Program-made: the position numbers and the translations under genes
The notes under the pieces: generated by a model
What the model was told of the DNA's origin: nothing
The model's input: the letters and a program-made list of their open reading frames with translations, nothing else
Database searches by the model: none
Part shown: positions 1 through 7,559 of the stretch, in pieces
How positions within the stretch are numbered: the stretch's first letter is position 1
Layout of the letters: every line of letters starts with the position of its first letter
Assembly (NCBI RefSeq): GCF_023073335.1
Contig: NZ_JADPJG010000004.1
Coordinates: 141,473-205,472, forward strand
Origin: Bradyrhizobium sp. 21
Lineage (GTDB): Bacteria; Pseudomonadota; Alphaproteobacteria; Rhizobiales; Xanthobacteraceae
Length of the DNA stretch: 64,000 nt
Direction of reading: 5' to 3'

Positions 1-256
1 GCTCGACGGCCTCCGCGAACGGCAGGCCGTCGGTCTCCATCACGAAGCTGATGACGTCGCCATGCTTGCCGGAGGAGAAGTCGTGGTAAAAGCCCTTCTG
101 GTCGTTGACGTAGAAGGACGACGTCTTCTCCTGCTGGAACGGCGACAGCCCCTTCCACTCCCGCCCGGCCTTCTTCAGCTTGACGCGCTTGCCCACGACT
201 TCGGAGACCGAAAGCCGGGCACGCAGCTCGTCGAGGAATTGGGGCGTGAAGCGCAT
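1..256 (-). CDS. dnaG: DNA primase DnaG, N-terminal part (runs off window edge)
   Basis: The first 85 codons read MRFTPQFLDELRARL, then SEVVG, GREWKGLSPF, EKTSSF and FYHDFSSGKHGD. This is the order of elements in the CHC2 zinc-binding domain that opens bacterial DNA primase, which makes RNA primers at the replication fork. In the classical domain the zinc ligands sit in CPFH and CFGC; here the matching positions read SPFQ and DFSS, so all the ligands are replaced. The start is the ATG at 254-256. The rest of the gene lies outside the window. The fold assignment is firm; loss of zinc binding is inferred from the missing residues. Confidence 0.88.
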   Translation of the reverse strand, partial: MRFTPQFLDELRARLSVSEVVGKRVKLKKAGREWKGLSPFQQEKTSSFYVNDQKGFYHDFSSGKHGDVISFVMETDGLPFAEAVE

Positions 257-417
257 GATGTTGATTTCTGGGGTGAGTCGGGCGTTAGGCCAGTCGGATA
301 GGCATATAAGGATGGCCCTGGGAAATACGAAGCACTTGGGGCTTCTCCCGGTTATTCACAGGTCGAAAGCTTCGACAGGGAGCTTGAACTGAGCCCGGTT
401 CCACGCTTCCATGGGCC

Positions 418-981
418 ATGTTCAGGACCTTTCGAGGCGGCCAGAGCGGGGGGTGGCGCATCACCTCGATTTCGCCGGTGAAGGGCGAGCCCCTCGCCTT
501 CATGCCGGCGCTGTCGGTCACCGACAGCGAGGCCATCTCATTGCCGCTGGTGCCCTCGCGCAACGCCTGGCGGCTGGTCGGTGTCGCCAGCAGTTTGCGC
601 TACACCGAGCGCGGCGAGAAGCAGCAGCTCACCGCCGTGCAGGCTGGCCTCGGCCGGATCGAGGCCACCTCTGCGGCGCTGATCCCGATCCGCAAGTCGC
701 AGGCCTGGTGGGAGCTGACCCAGGAAGAGCGCCGCCGGATATTTGAAGACAAATCGCACCACATCGCGAGCAGCCTGCGCTTCCTGCCGGCCATCGCACG
801 GCAGCTCTATCATTGCCGCGACCTCGGCGGGCCCTTCGATTTCCTGACCTGGTTCGAATTCGCGCCCGCGCACGCCTCGCTGTTCGAGGAGCTGGTGGCG
901 ATGCTCAGGCGAACCGAGGAGTGGACCTATGTCGAGCGCGAAGTCGATGTGCGCGCGGTGAAGGAAGTGCTTTCGGCCTAA
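418..981 (+). CDS. cld: Chlorite dismutase-family haem protein, short (lineage II) type
   Basis: The 187-residue protein matches the size of the small Nitrobacter-type chlorite dismutases, which lack the extra N-terminal ferredoxin-like domain. The block WWELTQEERRRIFEDKSHHIA is followed by AIARQLYH and DFLTWFEF. Aligned by eye with Dechloromonas Cld, His115 falls on the proximal haem ligand and Arg128, 13 residues on, falls on the distal catalytic Arg. Having both points to a true Cld rather than a HemQ-like relative, which lacks that Arg. Family members turn chlorite into chloride and O2. No perchlorate or chlorate reductase gene is nearby, so the physiological substrate is open. It has no signal peptide and is probably cytoplasmic. 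Confidence 0.8.
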   Translation: MFRTFRGGQSGGWRITSISPVKGEPLAFMPALSVTDSEAISLPLVPSRNAWRLVGVASSLRYTERGEKQQLTAVQAGLGRIEATSAALIPIRKSQAWWELTQEERRRIFEDKSHHIASSLRFLPAIARQLYHCRDLGGPFDFLTWFEFAPAHASLFEELVAMLRRTEEWTYVEREVDVRAVKEVLSA

Positions 982-1038
982 ATCATGATCCGGAAAAGTG
1001 CGCAGCGGTTTTCCGAGAAGATCATGCTCGGCAAATAA

Positions 1039-1437
1039 CTAGTGCTCCAGGAAGCGGCCGGTCTCGATGAGGGGCAGATCGGTCACGGGCCAGTTGTAGA
1101 TGTAGGTCCAGGCTTTCTCAGCGGTACCGTCCGGCAGCGTGACGTCGATCAGCTTGCGCAGATATTCGGTCGGCTCCGGAAAGCCCTCGCCGCAGGCCTC
1201 GTACATGTCGAGCTCGCCCAGGAGCTCGTCGGGCACGCGCATGTGAAAGAGTTCGCCGTGGACGCGGTCCGACGGCCCATCGGATAGCAGCAGCCCCGGA
1301 TAATGCTTTACCAGGACGAGCCGGCCGCGGCAGGTCGCCTCTCCCAGAAAATCCGCGTGGCCCGCGAGCAGCCGCGCCATCGGATGGTCGAAGCCGCGCA
1401 TCAGCGTGCCGTAGACGAAAAGACGATCGGAGGTCAT
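1039..1437 (-). CDS. Gamma-glutamylcyclotransferase-like (AIG2/GGCT) protein
   Basis: The 132-residue protein opens with RLFVYGTLMRG, the YGTL signature of the GGCT fold, followed by a short beta-barrel pattern and an acidic residue in DMYEACGE where these proteins place their general acid. GGCT-fold enzymes release 5-oxoproline from gamma-glutamyl compounds, but many bacterial members have unknown substrates. The start is placed at the ATG ending at 1437; an upstream in-frame extension would run into a dispersed repeat. It stands alone, between cld and the repeat. Confidence 0.75.
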   Translation of the reverse strand: MTSDRLFVYGTLMRGFDHPMARLLAGHADFLGEATCRGRLVLVKHYPGLLLSDGPSDRVHGELFHMRVPDELLGELDMYEACGEGFPEPTEYLRKLIDVTLPDGTAEKAWTYIYNWPVTDLPLIETGRFLEH

Positions 1438-1489
1438 GGGCGCTCTATAGCCGTGAATTAAGCGGAGCGACAGCGCTACACATTCGCTG

Positions 1490-1615
1490 TCGTCCCGGCG
1501 CAGGCCGGGACCCATACCGCGTGATCTATCGATGCGGATGGTAGGAATACCGAACGACGATCTTCGCCAAATTTCTTCCTGTGGTTATGGGTCCCCGCCT
1601 TCGCCGGGACGACGA
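1490..1615. repeat. Dispersed palindromic repeat, copy 1
   Basis: The outer arms read TCGTCCCGGCGCAGGCCGGG on the left and CGCCTTCGCCGGGACGACGA on the right and are near-complementary. An internal TCTTCGCCAA and a GTGGTTATGGG block precede the right arm. The same design recurs at 17281-17403 and 59158-59295. It is non-coding, with no mobility gene attached. Confidence 0.75.
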
Positions 1616-1639
1616 TGGAGAGATTGTGCGCGCATTTCT

Positions 1640-2551
1640 TTAAGAAACCTCGGTTGCCAGCGCCCGGCCGCTGCGCTGCTCGTCCGAGACCACCTTGATG
1701 CTCACCTCCATGGCGTCGAACGCGTCCTGCGCGCCGATATAGACGCCGTGCAGCGGGATCGCCTGGCGCGGGTCGCGGGCGACCGCGACGCGGATGAGGT
1801 CGCGGGTGCCGACGATGCCGTTGGTCGGATCGAATTCGATCCAGCCCGCGCTCGGCAGATAGACCTGCACCCAGGCATGCGTCGAGCCGCCGCCGACATG
1901 GCGCTGCGCGATGTCTTCCGGCACGAAGATGTAGCCGGAGACGAACCGCGCGGCGATGCCGAGCTGGCGCAGCGCCTCGATCATGAACAGCGCATAGTCG
2001 CGGCAGGTGCCGGTGCCCGATTGCAGGGTCAGAAGCGGATGCTGTGTACCGGGCTCGTGACGCTTGCGGTAATTGAACTGCTTGCGGATGGCGTGCGTGA
2101 TGCCGCTCAGGATCTTGAAGGTCGGCGACGGCGAATCCTCGTCGAGGAAGCCGCGTGCCCACTCCGCGATCTCGCCTCCGGTATCGGCATATTGCGGCGT
2201 GATGTACTGGACGAGATCGGGAAACTCCTCGTCGTCATAGACGAAGGGATAGAAATAGGCGGGATCGTCCGGCGTCAGTGCGAACTCCTCGACCGGATTG
2301 TGTTCGACGGTGACGTGCCAGTCAAAGCACAACGTGTGCGCGCGTTCGTCGAAATCGGCGATCGCGACCGAATTGCCGAACACGTCGTGGATCCAGTGCA
2401 GCGACATCGGCTCGGGCGAGATTTTGAGCTGGCTGTCGAGCACGCGCAGATCGTGCCCGTCACGCGGACGCAGCATGATCTTGTGTTCGCCGAACGCCAC
2501 GGGGCGGTTGTAGCGATATTCGGTCTTGTGATGAATGGTCAGCAGCGGCAT
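1640..2551 (-). CDS. Transglutaminase-like (cysteine protease fold) protein
   Basis: The 303-residue protein has an N-terminal beta-rich segment (YRYNRPVAFGEHKIMLRPR), typical of the bacterial transglutaminase-like N domain. A catalytic core follows, with Cys183 in GTGTCRDYA, His225 in GGSTHAWVQV and Asp241 in WIEFDPTNG, the expected Cys-His-Asp triad. Families of this layout are probable proteases or amidases, and their substrates are mostly unknown. No signal peptide is seen. It is divergent from the N-formylglutamate amidohydrolase gene, about 90 bp away. Fold and triad are clear; the reaction is not. Confidence 0.85.
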   Translation of the reverse strand: MPLLTIHHKTEYRYNRPVAFGEHKIMLRPRDGHDLRVLDSQLKISPEPMSLHWIHDVFGNSVAIADFDERAHTLCFDWHVTVEHNPVEEFALTPDDPAYFYPFVYDDEEFPDLVQYITPQYADTGGEIAEWARGFLDEDSPSPTFKILSGITHAIRKQFNYRKRHEPGTQHPLLTLQSGTGTCRDYALFMIEALRQLGIAARFVSGYIFVPEDIAQRHVGGGSTHAWVQVYLPSAGWIEFDPTNGIVGTRDLIRVAVARDPRQAIPLHGVYIGAQDAFDAMEVSIKVVSDEQRSGRALATEVS

Positions 2552-2642
2552 CGTCAGGCAATCATGATGAGTTAGGGCGGAGCAATCTATAGCGATTTCC
2601 GCCCGATTCTTGGAGTGACTGCTTCTACATTAGGCAATCAGG

Positions 2643-3449
2643 ATGGCTTTGGACACAGTCGACGCGGCCGATCAACTCCTCGGCGAGGGTGACATTCCGC
2701 CAGTGCATGAGGTGAATGCGCAGGCGACATCGCCTTTTTTGCTCATTTCGGATCATTACGGACGGATCCTGCCTCGCGCGCTCGGCGATCTCGGCGTCAC
2801 CGAGGCCGAGCTGACGCGGCACATCGCCTGGGACATCGGCATCGCCGGTGTCGCCGATCGGCTGGCTGGGATGCTGGATGCGCATCTGGTCGCGCAGCGC
2901 TATTCGCGGCTCGTGATCGATTGCAACCGGCCGCCAGGGGCCGTGAGCTCGATCCCCGTCATTTCCGAGGCAACAGCAATCCCGCGCAACGAGGGCATCT
3001 CCGAGGGCGAGCGCGCCGCAAGGCGCCGCGAGATCTTCGAGCCCTATCATCACCGTATCGATGCCGCGATCGACCGCCGCCTGCACGGCCAGCGCCCGAC
3101 GGTGCTGGTGTCGCTGCACAGCTTCACGCCGGTCTATGCCGGCGTCGCCCGGCCCTGGCACATCGGCGCACTGTACAACCGTGACACCGTGCTGCCGCAG
3201 CTGCTGCTCAAGCATCTGCGCAGCGAGAGCGATCTCGTCGTCGGCGACAACGAGCCCTATGCAGTGAGCGACCTCACCGACTACAGCATTCCCGTGCACG
3301 GCGAAGCCCGCGGCCTCGTCAACACCGGCATCGAGATCCGCCAGGATCTCATTGCCGACCAGTCCGGCCAGCAGCAATGGGCCGAGCGGCTGGCGCGGAT
3401 TTTTGCGGAGATCGAGCTGGAATTGCGCAGGGAGCGGCTGGTCGATTAG
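2643..3449 (+). CDS. N-formylglutamate amidohydrolase family protein
   Basis: The 268-residue protein carries SDHYGRILPRALGDLG near the N-terminus, then RLVIDCNRPP, VSLHSFTPV and GDNEPYAVSD, ending with PVHGEARGL and an NTGIEIRQDLI block. These are the conserved stretches of the N-formylglutamate amidohydrolase (HutG-like) family, which in histidine degradation hydrolyses N-formyl-glutamate to glutamate and formate. No other hut gene is near, so a pathway role cannot be assigned from context. The stop overlaps the tail of the convergent DUF3592 gene by 4 bp. Confidence 0.85.
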   Translation: MALDTVDAADQLLGEGDIPPVHEVNAQATSPFLLISDHYGRILPRALGDLGVTEAELTRHIAWDIGIAGVADRLAGMLDAHLVAQRYSRLVIDCNRPPGAVSSIPVISEATAIPRNEGISEGERAARRREIFEPYHHRIDAAIDRRLHGQRPTVLVSLHSFTPVYAGVARPWHIGALYNRDTVLPQLLLKHLRSESDLVVGDNEPYAVSDLTDYSIPVHGEARGLVNTGIEIRQDLIADQSGQQQWAERLARIFAEIELELRRERLVD

Positions 3450-4423
3450 CCGCCGCGCGTCGCGACGAACATTGCGAGCGCGGCAAAGATCGCGGCGATG
3501 CCCCACAGTAGCCAGGCGATGCGGCGGGGGCCACTCGTATCGAGCGTGGCCTCGGCCGGGTTGTCGGGATTGACACGCACCTCGACGGTCGCGCCATCCT
3601 GGTAGCGCGCCATGAGCTTCTTCAGCATCGCATCGGACCCCGACGCGACGCGCGCGCATTCATTGGTGTAACTGACGTTGTGATAGCGATAGGTGTAGGT
3701 CACGCGCTTGCCGAACATCTCGGTGCCGCGGCGCTCGCCCGGCTCGCTGGCCTCGTGATATTGCTCTAGTCCCGACAGCTTGATCGTGCCCCGCACCACC
3801 GGCCAGCGCGTCGCCATCGACGCCTGCCGTCGCACCCCATACCCCATCAGCGCGATGACGAGCCCGAACGCGCCGAGGCCGACGACGAGGCCCGCGAGAT
3901 CGGGCCGGGCGACGTGGTGCGCGAGGTATGCGTAAGTCTGGTTGAGCCCGAACGCCGAGCCGAACACGATGCCAAGTGCGATCGCCGTGCCGATGCCGAG
4001 GCAGCCCCACAGGCCCTTGGGCAGGTCGCGCTCGAGCACGGCCTGATCGGGATGGCGCGGATGGTAATAGACGGTGACGATGCTGCCGGCGGGATATTTC
4101 GCAAGCTTCTCGGCGACCTCGAAATTGCCGAGATCCTCGCCGATCGAGATGCGGTTACAGCGCAGCTTGCGGCTGCCCACCGCATATTCATACGTCACGT
4201 TGGCGAAATTGCGTTTCTCAAGGCGATAGCCCTCCTCGCGGTCGCTGTCGGAAACCCTGACCTCGCGCGCCTCGGCAACCGAGGTGATGACCTTGCCCGG
4301 CGCTTGCGGCCAGTTGCGCGCCTCGCGCACCTGCCAGGTCTTGACGATTGCGGCGACCAGGACCAGTCCGAGCGGTCCGAGCAACATCGCATAGACGAAC
4401 CAGGGCAGATCGGGCACGGCCAA
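3446..4423 (-). CDS. DUF3592-type membrane protein
   Basis: The 325-residue protein starts with a hydrophobic helix (about residues 7-28) and has two more in the middle (about 135-160 and 172-198) and one at the C-terminus (about 303-322). Between them are two soluble stretches of similar design: each has a V.Y.Y core followed by a short Y..G..V.V..P..P motif (AGSIVTVYYHPRHPDQAVL and DGATVEVRVNPDNPAEATL). That duplicated arrangement is typical of DUF3592. The function is unknown. The gene is convergent with the preceding amidohydrolase. Confidence 0.75.
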   Translation of the reverse strand: MAVPDLPWFVYAMLLGPLGLVLVAAIVKTWQVREARNWPQAPGKVITSVAEAREVRVSDSDREEGYRLEKRNFANVTYEYAVGSRKLRCNRISIGEDLGNFEVAEKLAKYPAGSIVTVYYHPRHPDQAVLERDLPKGLWGCLGIGTAIALGIVFGSAFGLNQTYAYLAHHVARPDLAGLVVGLGAFGLVIALMGYGVRRQASMATRWPVVRGTIKLSGLEQYHEASEPGERRGTEMFGKRVTYTYRYHNVSYTNECARVASGSDAMLKKLMARYQDGATVEVRVNPDNPAEATLDTSGPRRIAWLLWGIAAIFAALAMFVATRGG

Positions 4424-4506
4424 ATTCCTTCGTCAGCGGCAATGCCCGATTGGACGCATCGCCGCGGACGAAGGTTCAACCGGCAAGCTCGCTCACTTAG
4501 TCTTGC

Positions 4507-5124
4507 TCATTTGGCCCGGATCAACGCCAGCCAGATGCCGCCGCCGATCATGAAGCCGCCGGACACGCGCGACACCATGCGGGTGCGGCGCGCCGAGAAA
4601 AAGCCGCGAGCCTGACCGGCAAGCAGCGCGTAGATGCCGTCCGTCAGGCCGGCAAGCACCATGAAGGTGACTCCGAGCACCAGGACCTGCGACAGGTGAT
4701 CCTTGCTCATGTCCATGAATTGCGGAATGAACGCGCCGAAGAACACCAGCAGCTTCGGGTTCGACAACGCCACGACAAAGCCCTGTAAAAGAAAGCCACC
4801 GCGTGGGGGAGGCGGCGGCGCGTCGGTGTCGACGCCCTCAACCGGAGAGCGGATCAGCTTGATACCGAGCCAGACCAGATAGGCCGCGCCTGCAAAGCGC
4901 ACCCAGTTGAACCAATAGCCCATCGTCGCCATGAGCGAGGTAAGGCCGACCGCAAGTATACCAATCACGATCAACAGCCCCACCTGCACGCCGAAAATGT
5001 TGGTCAGCGCAGCACGCGTGCCATGACGCAGCCCGTTGGCGATGACGAGAGTGACGATCGGCCCCGGCAGCAGCGCCAGCGCAATGCAGGCGGCGACGAA
5101 GGCGAGATAGGCTTGCATGGACAT
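4507..5124 (-). CDS. LysE/RhtB-family amino-acid exporter
   Basis: The protein begins MSMQAYLAFVAACIALALLPGP, where the PGP motif in the first helix is the family hallmark. Five further hydrophobic helices follow, including GLRHGTRAALTNIFG after the first and LSNPKLLVFFGAFIPQF in the middle. Family members export amino acids or related small molecules. Met codons at 5127, 5124 and 5118 are all possible starts and none has a strong Shine-Dalgarno sequence; 5124 is a compromise that leaves about 205 residues, a normal family length. The substrate is unknown. Confidence 0.82.
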   Translation of the reverse strand: MSMQAYLAFVAACIALALLPGPIVTLVIANGLRHGTRAALTNIFGVQVGLLIVIGILAVGLTSLMATMGYWFNWVRFAGAAYLVWLGIKLIRSPVEGVDTDAPPPPPRGGFLLQGFVVALSNPKLLVFFGAFIPQFMDMSKDHLSQVLVLGVTFMVLAGLTDGIYALLAGQARGFFSARRTRMVSRVSGGFMIGGGIWLALIRAK

Positions 5125-5291
5125 CATGGGGAGGACTCGGCTCGGAGCGGTTTGCGGCATTAATGCATGGCGGAGCCGGGAACGGAAGCTCGTCGTCCGC
5201 AACGCTGCGGTCGCAATTGCAGAAGCCGCGTTTTGCGCGCCGTACAGCTCGGCGCCGTCGCAGCGGAACGCGCCGGGCGGCTAGCACCATC

Positions 5292-5321
5292 TTGACATGC
5301 AACCATTTGGTTGCCTATTAT
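5292..5321 (+). promoter_or_regulatory. arsR promoter with embedded palindromic operator
   Basis: TTGACA at 5292-5297 and TATTAT at 5316-5321 are 18 bp apart. A perfect palindrome, GCAACCA-TT-TGGTTGC (5299-5314), fills the spacer, so bound repressor would block polymerase. Transcription would begin at about 5328, essentially at the ATG at 5329, giving a leaderless message. No Shine-Dalgarno sequence precedes that ATG. Confidence 0.65.
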
Positions 5322-5328
5322 TGCCGCC

Positions 5329-5643
5329 ATGGATGACGTCTTCAAAGCGCTCGCCGATGCGTCGCGACGGTCGCTGCTCGACGGGCTTCACGCCAGAAAC
5401 GGCCAGACGCTGAACGAACTCTGCGAAGGCCTCGCGATGACGCGCCAGGCCGTGACCAAGCACCTTGTCATCCTCGAAGAGGCCGATCTGGTCACGACCA
5501 TCAGGCATGGCCGCGAGAAGCTGCACTATCTCAACCCGGTGCCGATCCACCAGATCGGCGAACGCTGGATCAAGAAATTCGAGCGCGGCAAGCTCGCCGC
5601 GCTCAGCGAGTTGAAACGCCAGTTGGAGAAGCGCGATGAGTAA
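5329..5643 (+). CDS. ArsR-family helix-turn-helix repressor
   Basis: The 104-residue protein starts MDDVFKALADASRRSLLDGL, followed by the recognition helix region AMTRQAVTKHLVILEEADLV and a wing ending GREKLHYLNP. This is the ArsR/SmtB winged-helix pattern. It lacks the metal-binding Cys cluster of true metal sensors and belongs to the type that travels with SRPBCC (AHSA1-like) genes. It overlaps the first SRPBCC gene by 8 bp and is probably co-transcribed with both. Autoregulation through the palindrome in its promoter is likely. The effector is unknown. Confidence 0.88.
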   Translation: MDDVFKALADASRRSLLDGLHARNGQTLNELCEGLAMTRQAVTKHLVILEEADLVTTIRHGREKLHYLNPVPIHQIGERWIKKFERGKLAALSELKRQLEKRDE

Positions 5644-6106
5644 GCCGGAGTTCGTCTACGTGACCTACATCGAGACCACGCCTACGAGGCTGTGGGAGGC
5701 GCTGACGTCGAGTGAATTCACGCGGCAATACTGGTTCGGCGCCGAGGTCAGATCGGACTGGAAGATCGGCTCCCCCTTCGCGCTCCTGATGGAGGGCGAA
5801 ATCACCGATTCCGGCGAGATCCTCGAGGCAGATCCGCCGCGGCGCTTGTCCTACAGCTTCAAGCACCAGAAATACGAGGAGCTGCGCGGCGAGCCGATAT
5901 CGCGCGTCGTTTTCACGCTCGAACCGTTCGGTTCGCTCGTGCGTTTGACCGTGTTGCATGACGGCTTCGTCGCGGGCGGCAAATATCTCGGTGCCGTCTC
6001 CAATGGCTGGCCGGCGATCCTGTCCGGGCTCAAGAGCCTGCTGGAGAGAGGTCAGGTGCTCGCGATTCCCCGCGCCGCGCTCAACAAGGGATTCGACGCA
6101 AAATGA
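5636..6106 (+). CDS. SRPBCC (AHSA1/START-like) domain protein 1
   Basis: The 156-residue protein has the SRPBCC opening pattern (FVYVTYIETTPTRLWEALTS), then QYWFGAEVRSDWKIGSPF and the C-terminal helix stretch GWPAILSGLKSLLERG. The fold makes a hydrophobic ligand pocket; related proteins bind small molecules or act as Hsp90 co-chaperones. It overlaps arsR upstream and the next SRPBCC gene by 4 bp (ATGA), so translational coupling is likely. The ligand is unknown. Confidence 0.85.
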   Translation: MSKPEFVYVTYIETTPTRLWEALTSSEFTRQYWFGAEVRSDWKIGSPFALLMEGEITDSGEILEADPPRRLSYSFKHQKYEELRGEPISRVVFTLEPFGSLVRLTVLHDGFVAGGKYLGAVSNGWPAILSGLKSLLERGQVLAIPRAALNKGFDAK

Positions 6107-6615
6107 ACCTCGAACAGTTCAAGCCGCTCACCGTCTACACCATCTACATCGCCGCAACGCCGGAGCAGGTGTGGGAAGCGCTGACGTCGGCCGAGTTCAG
6201 CCGCAAATACTTTTCCGGCTTTGCGGTGGAGATGGAGCCGAAGCTCGGCGGTCGCTTCATCGTGCGCGCACCCGACGGTTCGGAGCACATCTCCGGTGAA
6301 GTGTTCGAATACGATCCGCCGAACAAGCTGACGGTGACGTGGAACGTCAACTGGCCCGACCTCGTCGCCAAGCTCGGCACCACGCTCGTCACTTACGCGA
6401 TCGAGCCCGCCGGTGAGGCCGTCCGCCTCACCATGAGCGAACGCCACGACCGTCCGCTCGGCGACGACATCCTCTCCGGCGGCCGCGCCGGCTGGCCCGC
6501 CATCCTGTCGGGGTTGAAGAGCCTGCTGGAAACCGGCAAGGCGCCGCAGATCAAGATGTCGCCGCCGGCGCAGATGCTGGAGGCGTTGAAGGCGATGGGT
6601 ATCAAGACGCCGTAG
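6103..6615 (+). CDS. SRPBCC (AHSA1/START-like) domain protein 2
   Basis: The 170-residue paralogue of the preceding gene shares TIYIAATPEQVWEALTSAEF at the start and GWPAILSGLKSLLE near the end, so the pair arose by tandem duplication. The second copy has a longer C-terminal tail (MSPPAQMLEALKAMGIK). It is the third gene of the arsR operon. Its role presumably overlaps that of the first copy, but the two have diverged enough to bind different ligands. Confidence 0.85.
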   Translation: MNLEQFKPLTVYTIYIAATPEQVWEALTSAEFSRKYFSGFAVEMEPKLGGRFIVRAPDGSEHISGEVFEYDPPNKLTVTWNVNWPDLVAKLGTTLVTYAIEPAGEAVRLTMSERHDRPLGDDILSGGRAGWPAILSGLKSLLETGKAPQIKMSPPAQMLEALKAMGIKTP

Positions 6616-6633
6616 CGGACGGCATCTGCGCCC

Positions 6634-6813
6634 TCATTGCTTCTTCTTCGTCAGCGGTGGATGGATTTCGTCGATCTTGCGAAGGCAATTCGCTTCCGAA
6701 TCGTGCGGGCCCGAGACAAAGGTCCCGCTGACCTTGATCGCGTACCAGCCCGACTCTACGCCGAGCCGGAGCGCTTCCTCAGTCTTGACGTGCCGTGGGG
6801 AGAGAGTTTGCAT
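6634..6813 (-). CDS. Small conserved-looking hypothetical protein
   Basis: This is a 59-residue frame beginning MQTLSPRHVKTEEALRLG, with GWYAIKVSGTFVSGP in the centre and a basic tail (LTKKKQ). Composition and the Trp/Tyr-containing strand pattern look like a real folded small protein rather than antisense noise. An upstream in-frame extension to 6882 is possible but less protein-like. It is convergent with the SRPBCC gene. The function is unknown. Confidence 0.5.
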   Translation of the reverse strand: MQTLSPRHVKTEEALRLGVESGWYAIKVSGTFVSGPHDSEANCLRKIDEIHPPLTKKKQ

Positions 6814-7559
6814 CAGGTGCTTTCGGTTGGCGTTCGATCTCGGATCGAAGCACGGGGGAATTTTAGCGAGCGTCCGCGGCACGGGCCTGCCGCGTCTGAC
6901 CCACCCGCTGGCACGGGCATAGGCGCAACGACCGCCTTACGACGTCGCGATGAGTCGGCTCCGCCGGTGCCAGGAATGAGTCGTTTCACGTCGTGCGCGA
7001 ATAGTCGTGGCGCTGGGTATGCGCAGGGACGACCTGTTTTTCCGACATTGCCGCACCGTGCGCGCAATCAGTGCAATTAGCTATCGTTTTCTCGCCCGTG
7101 TCGCGCTTTTGAAGCGCCGAATGCACTCTCGGTCGGATAAGGCGGGCCGCTGCATGAACGGAGGAAGCTGGCAGGTCTTCGATCCGCGCAACACCACGCC
7201 GCGGATCGGCCGGGTTCTGATCGCGCAGGGACGTGATGGGCGAATGGCTCGCAGCCGGTCGCGTCCGGCACCAGATAGACCATGCAGCGCACGCGAATGA
7301 CCTCTATATTGGCGATCTGCGTGCACGCGCGAGTTGAGTGCCGGATGAGAGTATCCCGGTGCCGCCGGCGGAGACCCGGGAACAGCGCCAACTCAGCTTC
7401 GACTCGTCCTTCAGAGAGCTCATCCGTGCTGCACGCGGCTCGAATCTTTCCCGCCGAGGAACTTTTTCGGCCCGATGGCTATGGACTGGGCGGAGGGTGG
7501 TGCCGCAGATTGGGTCTTTGAACCAGCACGCGCGATGATCCGGATGGACCGCCCGACCG
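6814..7559. other. Gene-poor interval
   Basis: About 745 bp lie between the small minus-strand gene and the hybrid kinase. Several overlapping open frames exist on both strands, but all are rich in Arg/Ser/Pro, lack recognisable motifs and overlap one another, as expected for high-GC non-coding or decayed DNA. No clear promoter, tRNA or repeat is visible. A degraded gene cannot be excluded. Confidence 0.4.
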
